From: an uncultured Desulfobacter sp.
GTDB lineage: Bacteria > Desulfobacterota > Desulfobacteria > Desulfobacterales > Desulfobacteraceae
Assembly (NCBI RefSeq): GCF_963677125.1
Contig: NZ_OY781882.1
Coordinates: 2,674,501 to 2,738,500 of the forward strand
DNA: 64,000 nucleotides
Direction of reading: 5' to 3'
The notes beneath the pieces were generated by a model. The model had not been told where the DNA came from, searched no databases, and was given only the letters and a program-made list of their open reading frames with translations. Below, piece after piece: positions 25,271 through 34,524 of this stretch. The first letter of the stretch is position 1. Each line of letters opens with the position of its first letter. The translations under genes and the position numbers were made by a program.

Positions 25271-27636
25271 CGTTCAAGCCCGACGCCTTTATCTTTGGAA
25301 AGATATTTGATCTGGGATTTCAACTGGCTTTGAACCCGGCTCTTTCCCATCTTGCACTTGGCCAGGTCATTGAAATCCGTATACCCAAGTTTTTTTGACT
25401 CATCCGTAAATTTGGGGATAATGACTTTCGCACCAACAGCCTTGGCCGCTTTTTGTGCTTTTTCCACGCCCACATTATTTTTCTTGGCGTGATCATTATC
25501 AGCACAAATGAACAACTCAGCGGTGGGCATCAATTCCCGGATCTGCTTGGCCACATTTTCCAGGTTGTTTGCATCAAAGCAAACGACCGCCGGAAGGTGA
25601 CTCACATCATTAAGGGTCTTTCCCGTTGCAAAGCCTTCAGCCAGCAGTATGGGTTTTTGTTCGTCGAGTTCGCCTATGGTATAAGCGTTTCCCGATTTTT
25701 TCCCGCCGGTCAGAAACTGCTTTTGCCCATCCTCGCCGATGAACTGTAGGGATTCGATTTTGTTGGTTTTAAGATTCTTGGCAGGGACAATCAGCCGGTT
25801 ATTTTTATCAACCCGGTATTCTTTGTCGCCATTGATCTTTTTATCTGTAAGGTATGGGTGGGACGTGGTTTTTTCTGCATTGATGTAAATGCCGAACGCT
25901 TTTTTAGCTGCTGCAGCATGATCCTCTTCCCGCTCGGCTGCCCGTGCTTGTTTATTTCCTGATGTAATGACTGTTTTGCCGAGTTCCCCTTCATATTTGA
26001 AATTGGCTTTTTCCCCGGTTTTATGGTTTTGAATGAACCCCGCAGGCCTGCCGTCGGGATAAAGCGTATATGCCCCGGATTTTTTGCCGCCCTTATCACC
26101 ATCAACAGGAACACGGTGCAGCTTGCCGTCCGCCTGGGGGCTGTCAATTTTTAGGCCGAGCCTTGAAGCCTGGTCCTGGAATTGCGCGGTTACTTTATTC
26201 ATATCAAGCTGGATTTCCCGGGCAGGTTCGAGCCATTTTTGAAAAGGAGCTTGGTCGGCGCCTGGCTTAACAAACCAGGATTTTTCCTGTTTATCCCATT
26301 TTGCACCTAATGCCTTGGCTTCATCTTTCTCTGAATACGGCACATTGATATACACCCTTTCGCCATCAAGCTCTGTTTGCGAATTTTTAGATAGATGCTG
26401 TTTTCGTTCAGGATCACCAAAAGAGGCAGGCTCCTGGGGGGAAGGGGAAGGTTCGGACCTCTCAAAGGAAGGAACGATATTTTTTAGATAGGTTACAATT
26501 TCACGCTGGGAATCATCCAGTTCCTTGTTAAAAGCTGATACCGGATCACTTTTATAGTGGTCGGGCATTAAATCATCAAACAAATCGGGATTGCTCATGG
26601 CCACAGTTATCTTTTCCGTATACGAAAACAAATCTTTGTGATCTGTACGGTATTGATCGGCTTTGGCCTGTAATCGTTCCGCGTCCTTTTTTACCAAAGG
26701 ACTTGATTCCTGTGGGATATCCGCTTCTTTTTTTGTTGTTTTACCTTTCTCTAAATCGAGCCCCATCAGGTATTCAGCGATTTTTTCAGCGTCTTTCATT
26801 GCGAACCCAAGCTCCTTTGCCCGATCTTCGGGCTTTATGGCTTTGAGCCAGGACGAAACATACGCTTTATTGCTCTCTTTGGATTCGGCAGAATATCCAA
26901 TGCCGATTTGAGAACACACCAACCAGCTTGATATTTCCGCCCTTAATTCTTCTTTGGCCCTGGAATCCTTATCCGCATAGTCAACGCCCCTGTCCATCAT
27001 GGATTTATGAGCAGTGGCATGCGCTAATTCATGAAATACTGTTGAATAATATTTTGATTTATCGTCAAACTGTGATTTGTCCGGCGTTTCAATGGAATGG
27101 GTTAAAAAATTATAAAAAGCCTTATCAAGCTGGCTGCCGGTGATTTCCACATTGGCAGCGGATATCAGTTTTTCTGCTTTATCTTCCGGTGTCCAGGCAG
27201 GCTCTGGATGCTTGTATTCTTCCACACCGTCAATCTGGGTGGCATTAAAAACAGAAAAAGTTTTAAAAACAGGTCTATTGACCTTGGTAATTTTTTCTTC
27301 ACCGTTTTCGTCGAGGACTGGCTTTCCTTTATCATCAAGCTCTTTTTCCAATCTGGCAGGTGAATAAAAAAATCCTTTGGAAGCTTTTTGCCCTTTTTTG
27401 ACAAAGCAATTCATATCTTTAGCCTGGTTGAACGTCATCCACCTGGGATCATTGTAACCGCTCATTGCCAGATTAATCAGGTTTACGCCTTTATAATTCT
27501 GGTCCGTGGTTAAATTTTTAGGCAGTTCCAGCAATCGGCCTTCTTCCCACGGTTTCTGCCAGGGCGCATCGCATTTTTCAATGGCCTCTAAAACCCTTTT
27601 GGAAAAATCATTGAGCTGATCTTGATATTTACTCAT
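25267..27636 (-). CDS. ArdC-like protein fused to a toprim primase region (TraC-like)
   Basis: The 789-residue protein starts with an ArdC-type single-strand DNA-binding domain at about 5-135 (DAPWQKPWEE, YKGVNLINLAMSGYNDPRWMTFNQAKD). A zincin-like motif, HELAH, lies at 202-206 in the following metallopeptidase-type region. A DUF5710-type module (NVPYSEKDEAKALGAKWDKQ) lies at about 430-465. The C-terminal half, about 500-789, is primase/toprim-like: ILLAEGFATGKTL and LFICADNDHAKKNNVG are the catalytic toprim segments. This is the place of RP4 TraC primase. It probably protects and primes the incoming single strand in the recipient. ArdC-primase fusions are known in conjugative elements. Confidence 0.88.
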   Translation of the reverse strand: MSKYQDQLNDFSKRVLEAIEKCDAPWQKPWEEGRLLELPKNLTTDQNYKGVNLINLAMSGYNDPRWMTFNQAKDMNCFVKKGQKASKGFFYSPARLEKELDDKGKPVLDENGEEKITKVNRPVFKTFSVFNATQIDGVEEYKHPEPAWTPEDKAEKLISAANVEITGSQLDKAFYNFLTHSIETPDKSQFDDKSKYYSTVFHELAHATAHKSMMDRGVDYADKDSRAKEELRAEISSWLVCSQIGIGYSAESKESNKAYVSSWLKAIKPEDRAKELGFAMKDAEKIAEYLMGLDLEKGKTTKKEADIPQESSPLVKKDAERLQAKADQYRTDHKDLFSYTEKITVAMSNPDLFDDLMPDHYKSDPVSAFNKELDDSQREIVTYLKNIVPSFERSEPSPSPQEPASFGDPERKQHLSKNSQTELDGERVYINVPYSEKDEAKALGAKWDKQEKSWFVKPGADQAPFQKWLEPAREIQLDMNKVTAQFQDQASRLGLKIDSPQADGKLHRVPVDGDKGGKKSGAYTLYPDGRPAGFIQNHKTGEKANFKYEGELGKTVITSGNKQARAAEREEDHAAAAKKAFGIYINAEKTTSHPYLTDKKINGDKEYRVDKNNRLIVPAKNLKTNKIESLQFIGEDGQKQFLTGGKKSGNAYTIGELDEQKPILLAEGFATGKTLNDVSHLPAVVCFDANNLENVAKQIRELMPTAELFICADNDHAKKNNVGVEKAQKAAKAVGAKVIIPKFTDESKKLGYTDFNDLAKCKMGKSRVQSQLKSQIKYLSKDKGVGLER

Positions 27637-27851
27637 AAGTCAGCCTCCTCACTCTCCAATTGTGCTTTCTGCATTCTGGCTAATTCTTCTGCAGAAATTT
27701 TGATAAGGCCCAAGGATTCTTCCGCATATTCGGCAACATCCCCCGGGATATCGTCAGAATCAAAATCAAGACGGTCAAGCTGTCTCTTCAGCCAGGCTAT
27801 GTACTCATCAACGGTCATGTTGCGTTTCATTGCAAAGTATTCAAAATCCAT
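27633..27851 (-). CDS. small hypothetical protein, 72 residues
   Basis: This small acidic helical protein (MDFEYFAMKRNMTVDEYIAWLKRQLDRLDFD...) has no recognised motif. ATG 27851 lies inside the last codons of the topoisomerase gene with the site AAGGAG 6-7 bases upstream, and the stop overlaps the next gene by 4 bases. Such tight coupling supports it being translated. It may be an accessory of the topoisomerase or primase; no function is assigned. Confidence 0.65.
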   Translation of the reverse strand: MDFEYFAMKRNMTVDEYIAWLKRQLDRLDFDSDDIPGDVAEYAEESLGLIKISAEELARMQKAQLESEEADL

Positions 27852-30003
27852 TGTTATTCTCCTTTTTTTCTGTGAACTGGGGCTTGCCGTTATTGTCAAA
27901 ATACGTTTGTCTGCATTCGGGGAAGCCGGAGCATCCCCACCAATAATTTTTCTTACCTCCTTTGCCTTTTTTCTTTGATTCACGTTTCACAAGCGGTTTG
28001 CCGCAGGCCCGGCACTTGTGCTCTGATAATTCTATTTTTTTCTTTGGCGTTAAATCAGGCTTGCCGTTTTTATCGTTGAGGAACACAGGCTTGGCATGCC
28101 CATCCTGGTTGAAACATCCCCAATACCAGACCCCTTTTTTACTTTTTTGCCTGCGTAAAGGCCGGCCGCATTCCGGGCAAAGATGGGTGCCCGGCAAAGG
28201 CTTTAATTGAAGGGCGAATATTGCTTTGACAAGTTTCGGGACCTGGGTGATTTGATCCGTCATAAATCCGGACAGACTTTCGTTACCGTCAGCGATGGCA
28301 GAAAGCCGTGATTCCCATTGTGCCGTTGTTACGGGATCAGTGAGTACTTCAGGGGCCATTTTGACCAGCTGCCGGCCAAGATCAGTGGAAATGATATTCT
28401 TTTTCTGAAGTTCGAGCAGCTGCCGGGCTTTTAATGTTTCTATGATCCCGGCCCGGGTCGCTTCAGTTCCGATGCCTTCATTTTCCTTTAAAGTCTTTTT
28501 GGCTTCGGGATCTTCGATAAACCTGTGGATATTTGCCATGGCCTCAATGAGTGTACCTTCGGTAAACCTTGCGGGTGGTTTGGTTTTTTGGGATTTGATA
28601 TCAACCTGGCCTGCGGTTATACCGTCGTCCTGGTGTACCTCCGGCAAAACTTGATCAGCAGTGGTCTCATCCTTTTGTTCCCTGATGAAGGCTGTCCAGC
28701 CTGGATTCAATATCGTTCGGCCCGTTGATTTCCAGACAGTATGATTGATGCCGGTCAAAATTTTCTGCGCTTCATATTCCATGGCGGCATAAAACTGGAT
28801 GCAAAAGCTTTGGGCGATCATACGGTACAGGGCAGATTCATCATCTGACAGGTTGGAAGGCGTTTCACCCGTGGGAATAATGGCATGATGGGCAGTTACT
28901 TTTTTCGTGTTGTATGCGGCGCTTTTGATAGCGCTGTCGGAATTTTCTGCAATTTGTTCCATTCCGGGAACGTTGGCCAGGGCTGCAAGCACACTGCCTG
29001 CTTCATCAAACTGTTCTTCCGGCAGATACCGGCAATCTGAGCGAGGGTATGTGGTCAGCTTTTTTTCATAAAGGGCCTGAGCCACATCAAGCACTTGTTT
29101 TGCTCCCATGCCCAACGTTGACGAGGCCGCTTTTTGTAAAGATGACAGGCAATGGGGTAACGGCGGATTCTTTTTCTTTTTCTCTTTGTGAGCTTCAAGA
29201 ATTTTGCCCGCCTGGCCGCTTACCTCTTTTTTGATCCGATAGGCTTCATCAGGGCTGATTAAGCGGGCCTGGTCATCCAACCCTTTTTGTGTGTCAAGCG
29301 GCTGAAACGTGCCGGTGAATGGTCCTGCTTCATGAAGGATTTCAACATGAAGGGTGAAGTACGGGTGGGGTTTGAAGTTTTCAATAGCAAGATCCCGGTT
29401 AACCACCAGGGCCAGGGTCGGGGTCTGAACCCGACCAAGGGATAACACGCCCTGGCTGCCGGCATCACGTCCTTTGAGGGTCATGGCCCGGGTGCAGTTC
29501 ATGCCTACCAGCCAGTCTGCCTGGGATCTGGCACGAGCTGCATCGCGTAGGCCGATATAGTCTCTATTGTCGGTCATGGAGGCCAGGGCTTTTTTAACTG
29601 ATTTATCATCCAGGGCTGCAAGCCAGATGCGTTCACAAAAACCGGCATAGTCGTGGTATTCCAACACTTCATCAACAAGAAGCTGCCCTTCTCTGTCCGG
29701 GTCCCCTGCATTGACGACCATTTCAGCGTCCTTGAGCAGCCTGCCTATGATCTTCATCTGTGCTGCAGCATCTTTTCTGACCGAGGCGCTAAAGGTGTCG
29801 GGTAAAATGGGCAGGTCTTCTTTTTTCCAGGCCTTGTACTTTTCGTCGTAAGCTTCGGGCTGATCCATTTCCAACAGGTGACCGAAGCACCAGGTAACGA
29901 CATTTGAGCCGCATTCTATGTAACCGTTCTTTTTTTGGGCATCCCCCAGGCCTGAGGCAATAGCCCGGCCAAGGGATGGTTTTTCTGCGATGAAAAGTTT
30001 CAT
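27841..30003 (-). CDS. DNA topoisomerase III (conjugation-associated, TraE-like)
   Basis: This protein of about 720 residues starts with the toprim motif MKLFIAEKPSLGRAIASGLG. It carries the later acidic motif NAGDPDREGQLLVDEVL and the active tyrosine in LTTYPRSDCRYLPE at about 318-320. Two zinc ribbons end it: CPECGRPLRRQ...WGCF and CRACGKPL...WGCSGFPEC. It relaxes single-strand-containing duplexes and is the counterpart of RP4 TraE. I start it at ATG 30003 because of GGAG 9 bases upstream; an upstream ATG at 30024 overlaps the trbI stop and is possible. The domains look complete. Confidence 0.9.
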   Translation of the reverse strand: MKLFIAEKPSLGRAIASGLGDAQKKNGYIECGSNVVTWCFGHLLEMDQPEAYDEKYKAWKKEDLPILPDTFSASVRKDAAAQMKIIGRLLKDAEMVVNAGDPDREGQLLVDEVLEYHDYAGFCERIWLAALDDKSVKKALASMTDNRDYIGLRDAARARSQADWLVGMNCTRAMTLKGRDAGSQGVLSLGRVQTPTLALVVNRDLAIENFKPHPYFTLHVEILHEAGPFTGTFQPLDTQKGLDDQARLISPDEAYRIKKEVSGQAGKILEAHKEKKKKNPPLPHCLSSLQKAASSTLGMGAKQVLDVAQALYEKKLTTYPRSDCRYLPEEQFDEAGSVLAALANVPGMEQIAENSDSAIKSAAYNTKKVTAHHAIIPTGETPSNLSDDESALYRMIAQSFCIQFYAAMEYEAQKILTGINHTVWKSTGRTILNPGWTAFIREQKDETTADQVLPEVHQDDGITAGQVDIKSQKTKPPARFTEGTLIEAMANIHRFIEDPEAKKTLKENEGIGTEATRAGIIETLKARQLLELQKKNIISTDLGRQLVKMAPEVLTDPVTTAQWESRLSAIADGNESLSGFMTDQITQVPKLVKAIFALQLKPLPGTHLCPECGRPLRRQKSKKGVWYWGCFNQDGHAKPVFLNDKNGKPDLTPKKKIELSEHKCRACGKPLVKRESKKKGKGGKKNYWWGCSGFPECRQTYFDNNGKPQFTEKKENNNGF

Positions 30004-30020
30004 GATTTTTTTCTCCTTTT

Positions 30021-31331
30021 TCATAATTTGCCTTCGTACGGTTCGTTGAACTCTAAATCTTTAACCGCTATGATGTTCAGGCGATAACCGGGCCGGATGG
30101 TTAAGGTGGGGGACATATTCATATGTTTTTCAAGCAGGCCCATGGTTGTCTGTCCCATCTGATCGGCCAGGGCAGTTCCCATGGATTCATTGAGTGTTGT
30201 TGTTTCGTCACTGTTATCGCCGTTCAGTGTGTTCATGGCATAAGCAGTGCCGCCGGTGACAAGGCTCATGAGCAGGGCATGGCCGTAAATCCTGAAATAG
30301 TGATTATTGACTTTGTCTTTGAGACCGGTGTAGCCGAGCTGGTCCCCGCCGGGCATATCCTTCAAGGTCATTGTCCGGCCGTCAGGGAATATTAATCGCT
30401 GCCAAGCAACGAATACCCGTTCCTGGCCCATCATTATATTGTTCTGGTATTGGCCAAAGACTTTTGTGCCTTGGGGGATGAGCAGATTATAACCGGTTGC
30501 GGTATCCCAGACATTTTGACTGACCTGACCGCTGATATAGCCGGGCAAGGTGGAATCAATCCCGGTGATCAGCACAACAGGTATAATGGCCCCGGTCTTA
30601 ATGGATAACGCATTGGTGTCTTGATCCATGGAATAACCGTTATCCCACATTGCATCATCATTGATTTCGGTTTGGGCAGATATGGATAAACCGGTTGTCG
30701 TTGTTACGGATGCTGTGGATTGTGAACCGGCCCCCCCAAGGCCAAGCCTTGCTTTGGCGTTTGCAAGTTCACTGTTTAAGGCAGACAGTCTTGCTGAAGT
30801 TCCCGATTGTCGGCTGGTTTGGTCAGAAACGCCGGAAGAGGTACTGACGATCGTTGAAGCGTTGTTTTTGTAAACAACCGGATTGGATTCCAAGGCCTGG
30901 CGTTGTTTTTCGAACCGGTACTGCAGAACCGTGACAAGCTGTTTTTGCCGCTGCTTGTCCAGAGCGGCTTTTACAGGGTCCTGGGGAGGTGGATTCGCAC
31001 GTACAACCTCAATGGGTTCAAGGGCCTTTTGATCCTCCTTTTTATCCATGGAGTTCATATCGGTTTCAGACGCAAGGCCTTTGCGTTGTTTAGGGGCTTT
31101 GGGCAAATTAAGCCCCTCTTCATCTGTGGATACGGATGACTGCTGGGGTTCTATCAACAGGGTTTCCTGATCCAGATCCCCGTTTCTATTATTTCTTTTG
31201 CCTTCATCAAAGATTGAAAAAAGCAGCAGCAATACAATGATGGCAATGAACAGAAACAGTACCAAGATAGGCTTTTTGCTCAGCACAGTTGTCACTACGC
31301 CCGGCCTTTGCAGTCCCCGTGGTGCGCTCAT
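30021..31331 (-). CDS. trbI: conjugation channel protein TrbI (VirB10 family)
   Basis: This 436-residue protein has a short cytoplasmic tail and a membrane segment at about 21-42. A proline-rich periplasmic linker (about 45-200) follows. The VirB10 beta-barrel domain has SIKTGAIIPVVLITGIDSTLPGYISGQVSQNVWDTATGYNLLIPQGTK and the C-terminal RPGYRLNIIAVKDLEF. It spans both membranes and links ATPase energy to the outer-membrane pore. It overlaps trbH by 4 bases. Confidence 0.93.
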   Translation of the reverse strand: MSAPRGLQRPGVVTTVLSKKPILVLFLFIAIIVLLLLFSIFDEGKRNNRNGDLDQETLLIEPQQSSVSTDEEGLNLPKAPKQRKGLASETDMNSMDKKEDQKALEPIEVVRANPPPQDPVKAALDKQRQKQLVTVLQYRFEKQRQALESNPVVYKNNASTIVSTSSGVSDQTSRQSGTSARLSALNSELANAKARLGLGGAGSQSTASVTTTTGLSISAQTEINDDAMWDNGYSMDQDTNALSIKTGAIIPVVLITGIDSTLPGYISGQVSQNVWDTATGYNLLIPQGTKVFGQYQNNIMMGQERVFVAWQRLIFPDGRTMTLKDMPGGDQLGYTGLKDKVNNHYFRIYGHALLMSLVTGGTAYAMNTLNGDNSDETTTLNESMGTALADQMGQTTMGLLEKHMNMSPTLTIRPGYRLNIIAVKDLEFNEPYEGKL

Positions 31332-31753
31332 TTTTTGACCTCGCGTTGGGTATAATTGTCTGCCAGGTTATATCCGGGCATGCGGAACATCCGGCTGAAA
31401 CTGAATCCGTCACTGCTTTTAAGGTGGACGTATCCGGTGCCGGGATTTTGTGATAACACGTCAATGACATAGCTGATCTTGACAGCGTTCCGGGTCTGAC
31501 TGATTGTATAACCGGCTCGCCTGGCCTGTTTTTCAATCAGTTCGTCAAAGGTTTTATTGCCGCTTTTAAGAAGCGTTATCGTGGTTTTTGCCGGCGGATA
31601 TTGCTGGATCAGTCGGCTGATGATTTCATCACAGATCAGTAACGGTGGGTTAGATTCAGTCAACACCCATGAGCTTTTAGGAGAAATGTGGGTGCAGGAA
31701 AAACAGGTTAACGCCAGAAAAAAAAGAAGGATCAGTCTGGTAAGCGTTTTCAT
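31328..31753 (-). CDS. trbH: lipoprotein TrbH (VirB7-like position)
   Basis: In this 141-residue protein a signal peptide ends in the lipobox LTCFSC with Cys20 as the lipid anchor. The mature part has no catalytic motif, but TAENVEQ-like segments and NLADNYTQREVKK fit TrbH proteins. Position between trbG and trbI is the same as in RP4. It likely stabilises the outer-membrane part of the channel. Confidence 0.78.
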   Translation of the reverse strand: MKTLTRLILLFFLALTCFSCTHISPKSSWVLTESNPPLLICDEIISRLIQQYPPAKTTITLLKSGNKTFDELIEKQARRAGYTISQTRNAVKISYVIDVLSQNPGTGYVHLKSSDGFSFSRMFRMPGYNLADNYTQREVKK

Positions 31754-32592
31754 TTTTTCGCCTCCAGCCGGGTCAGGGTTAATTCTTCCTTATCCTTGCC
31801 CACACCCAGGATTAAATAGCCTTGGTCAAAAATCCGGTCTACAATAAAACAGTTATTTTTCACCCGGCAGTTTACAAGACCTTTACCCGCGGCGGTTTTG
31901 ACCATGAACATGGGCATTTCCTGCAGTTTAGGCAGCTTGATATACGTTTTAACGCCGTTATCAAAGACCTGCAGCGGTCTCCAGCCGGCATTTCCGGATA
32001 TTTCATAATCAAAGTTTAGATTGGCAATATCAAAGCCATCAGGAGTGGTCCGTTTCTCTTTTTCTTTGATTTCTTTTTCCCGGGCGGCCTTGGTGATTGC
32101 GATATGATTCTGGGGATAGATGAAGCCTGTATACAGCATGTGTTTACTGCGGTCGGACTTGAGATTGATATGATAAACCCGCCGGTCAGTGGTGATCACG
32201 GCGGTGGTGGTGAGCCCGGAATCCAGGGCTTTGAAAACAACGTGACTTGTGCTGATATCGCCGCTGCCGGAAAACACTATTTCTGCATACCATCGCGCGT
32301 TATCGCCCAGGACCATGGAGTTAATCACTTCTCCGGGCTGCAGTTCCAGATCAGCCACTTTATATGGGGTAACAATAATGGTTGGATTTGAATGGCCATA
32401 AACAAAACAGTTCATTCCGTTCCGGGTAGTGATGGGGTCCAGGGTGTTTTTTTGCCATCTTGACTGAAGCGCTAAAGGCTTTCTTTCTTTGCTTTCCAAT
32501 CTGGCTGATACGGGACTTACGAAATCCGCAGCCCGGCATGTTGTCAAACCGGCAAAGAATACTGCAATTGCGATTATTATTAATTTTTTCAT
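31750..32592 (-). CDS. trbG: conjugation channel protein TrbG (VirB9 family)
   Basis: This 280-residue protein has a signal peptide at about 1-21 (TTCRA). The VirB9 N-domain begins at GMNCFVYGHSNPTIIVTPYKVADLELQPGE, and the C-domain contains NLNFDYEISGNAGWRPLQVFDNGVKTYIKLP. It forms the periplasmic/outer-membrane core with TrbH and TrbI. It overlaps trbH by 4 bases. Confidence 0.93.
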   Translation of the reverse strand: MKKLIIIAIAVFFAGLTTCRAADFVSPVSARLESKERKPLALQSRWQKNTLDPITTRNGMNCFVYGHSNPTIIVTPYKVADLELQPGEVINSMVLGDNARWYAEIVFSGSGDISTSHVVFKALDSGLTTTAVITTDRRVYHINLKSDRSKHMLYTGFIYPQNHIAITKAAREKEIKEKEKRTTPDGFDIANLNFDYEISGNAGWRPLQVFDNGVKTYIKLPKLQEMPMFMVKTAAGKGLVNCRVKNNCFIVDRIFDQGYLILGVGKDKEELTLTRLEAKK

Positions 32593-32603
32593 GGGATACG
32601 CTC

Positions 32604-33293
32604 CTATTGTATCTTTTTGCTGTGGCTGATTTCTGACACATATATGCCGCTGGCATTGTTGATGATTTCTTGTTGTGTTTCTGGAAGTTTGCGTTTGATG
32701 ATGAGGTTCGCTTGAAAAGCAGTCCGAGAGCGCTCAACGCCTTTATGTGTGCGCTCTATCTCTGTCCATTCCACCAGCCAGGTTTCTCCGCTGACATACA
32801 GGGGCAAGGCCATAATCCGCACTTCCACCAATTTTTCTTCGCTGGAGATGTATGGATTGTTGTCTGCATACCATTTAGCCAGGATTCTTTTTGCGGCACC
32901 AATTGACATGAAACTGGATTGCTTTAAGTATCTTTCCTGCAAAGCAATATCAGCCGTGACGGTCCGCCAGGCCGTGATAAACTGGCATAGGCTGTATTGA
33001 ATCATCTCCTGGCTGGTTTCAAGCTTTTTGGCCATATGTCCGCCGCTGATCCGTCCGGCCCGATCAACCTCCACCATGTACGGAATTACTTTTTGTTGTC
33101 TTAGCTGTATGATATTTGCCGTGGAAAGCAGAATCGCGAGAATCGAAGCAAGCAGGGCTAACCACCGCCAAAGGTCTCTTTCTCTGATGAACGATCCGTA
33201 CACTTCAGCCCATGCCTGCCGTCCGGCGAGATAATGGTTTTCTTCCGCCGATTGAAAAACCTGTTTATGATGTTCTGTCGCATTAGTCATCAT
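32604..33293 (-). CDS. trbF: conjugation channel protein TrbF (VirB8 family)
   Basis: This 229-residue protein has a single membrane segment at about 43-60 (LLASILAILLSTANIIQL). The periplasmic VirB8 domain shows VIPYMVEVDRAGRISGG, AWRTVTADIALQERYL and YVSGETWLVEWTEIERT. It is an inner-membrane scaffold for the secretion channel. It starts 4 bases inside the trbL end. Confidence 0.93.
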   Translation of the reverse strand: MMTNATEHHKQVFQSAEENHYLAGRQAWAEVYGSFIRERDLWRWLALLASILAILLSTANIIQLRQQKVIPYMVEVDRAGRISGGHMAKKLETSQEMIQYSLCQFITAWRTVTADIALQERYLKQSSFMSIGAAKRILAKWYADNNPYISSEEKLVEVRIMALPLYVSGETWLVEWTEIERTHKGVERSRTAFQANLIIKRKLPETQQEIINNASGIYVSEISHSKKIQ

Positions 33294-34360
33294 TCTTTTG
33301 GCTCCTCTTTGGGGTTTACGGCTTTTGCTATTTTTTCTAGAGCACTCAATGCACCGCCCCTGGCGCCACCAAGAGCACCAGCCATGCCGCCACCGGCAGC
33401 ACCGGCAGCGGCACCAACACCCATAGAGGCCGCACTCGCCGCCATACCTGCGCCTGCCGCCATGGCTCCGGTAATAGCTCCGGCACTACTGCCGCTATGC
33501 AGTGTGACCATTCTGGCTAGTGTGTCGGGCAATACTTTGATAAGAAACGCCAGAATGAAAAAGCAGGCTGTGATAACAAGGGTTTCGGTAAAGCTTTTAA
33601 AGGTGAACAGCACCATATCTGCCAGAAATGAACCCAGGATGTATAGCAGACATCGGATTACGAATAATTTAAGGCCGACACTGAGGGCATATTTTAAAAA
33701 TCCGGTTGCAAAGCCTCTCGTATATCTCAATCCACCAAAACCAAGTAAAAAAATACCGAGATTTAAAGCTATGTAAGATTCGCAAAGAATGACTAAATAC
33801 ATGCCATAGATAAAAGCACCGCAGGCAGCACTACAGAGAGAACATAGGCAAATGGCAGGGACGACCCAAGGTTTCCAAGAAAACATCATGTTGTTAGACA
33901 CTTCTAAGGCATCTGTGAAAATTTTAGCAAAAAAGGCTTCGGTGGGGGTGGAGCCACTGCCGGCTACATCTTCCGCCATTTTCAGCATCCCTTTAATTAA
34001 ATCAACTCCCCATGCCTGTCCTTTTATAATGAGCGCCCAAAAAACACCTCCAAAGATCGCTGTCATTACAAGATCTTCAACAACGTCTTGTAATGTAGAT
34101 TGCTTGAATCCAAGCTTCACGGCCATGACAACAAGTTGGATGACGAGCAGCCATTTTAATAGCCACAGGGCATGGCTTTTGATGTTTTCACCCCAGGTGG
34201 AGCCTATGATTAAATATTTGTTTACAATTTCATCTATAATATCTTGATTAACATCAGCAGCGATTGCTAAATCATTGAAAAAAATCAAAGAACCTGCTAT
34301 TGCAAAAAAGCACAGACAAATTTTAACAGGAGATTTTTTTATGTCTAAAAATTTGATCAT
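33290..34360 (-). CDS. trbL: polytopic channel protein TrbL (VirB6 family)
   Basis: The frame runs to about 356 residues from ATG 34360. I prefer this start because GGAG lies 9 bases upstream and the first 35 residues form a signal peptide (FFAIAGSLIFFNDLAIAA). Upstream codons to 34405 are unlikely. About six membrane helices follow, then a long Ala/Gly-rich C-terminal tail (GAITGAMAAGAGMAASAASMG...). It is the inner-membrane pore component. The 5' end overlaps, in antisense, the start of the small plus-strand gene at 34341. Confidence 0.88.
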   Translation of the reverse strand: MIKFLDIKKSPVKICLCFFAIAGSLIFFNDLAIAADVNQDIIDEIVNKYLIIGSTWGENIKSHALWLLKWLLVIQLVVMAVKLGFKQSTLQDVVEDLVMTAIFGGVFWALIIKGQAWGVDLIKGMLKMAEDVAGSGSTPTEAFFAKIFTDALEVSNNMMFSWKPWVVPAICLCSLCSAACGAFIYGMYLVILCESYIALNLGIFLLGFGGLRYTRGFATGFLKYALSVGLKLFVIRCLLYILGSFLADMVLFTFKSFTETLVITACFFILAFLIKVLPDTLARMVTLHSGSSAGAITGAMAAGAGMAASAASMGVGAAAGAAGGGMAGALGGARGGALSALEKIAKAVNPKEEPKE

Positions 34361-34508
34361 TCTTACTATCTCCATCGTTGTCGCGATTAGTATCAGTATT
34401 GGCATTTATATTAGTGTGTCCGCTAATTCTGAGCCCGAGTGGAAGAAAACTGAAGCACAAGAGAAAGAAGTTGGTGTAAACAGAAAAAACGTACTGGAAT
34501 TACCTTAA
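34341..34508 (+). CDS. small membrane protein on the opposite strand, trbK position
   Basis: This 55-residue protein is on the plus strand, against all its neighbours. ATG 34341 has ACAGGAG 7 bases upstream. Residues about 4-24 are a hydrophobic anchor (NLIILTISIVVAISISIGIYI), followed by a charged tail ending NVLELP. In IncP and Ti plasmids, trbK (entry-exclusion lipoprotein) lies between trbJ and trbL; this gene is in that slot but inverted and without a lipobox cysteine. Its stop codon overlaps the trbJ stop. It may be a reversed entry-exclusion or anti-channel protein, but the function is unproven. Confidence 0.55.
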   Translation: MSKNLIILTISIVVAISISIGIYISVSANSEPEWKKTEAQEKEVGVNRKNVLELP

Positions 34509-34524
34509 TTAGGTAATTGCAATA
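34490..34524. terminator. inverted repeat shared by the ends of trbJ and the small plus-strand gene
   Basis: GTACTGGAATTACCT and AGGTAATTGCAATAC form a 15-base stem with two mismatches around TAATT. The stem spans the last codons of both convergent genes, whose stop codons overlap at 34505-34508. It could end both transcripts or attenuate trbJ-trbL read-through. It also explains why the two proteins end in the similar sequences NVLQLPN and NVLELP. Confidence 0.55.

Noticed and set aside
33234..33776. Plus-strand open frame rich in Ala/Pro inside trbL
   Set aside because: It is the antisense of the Ala/Gly-rich tail of TrbL and has no start signal.
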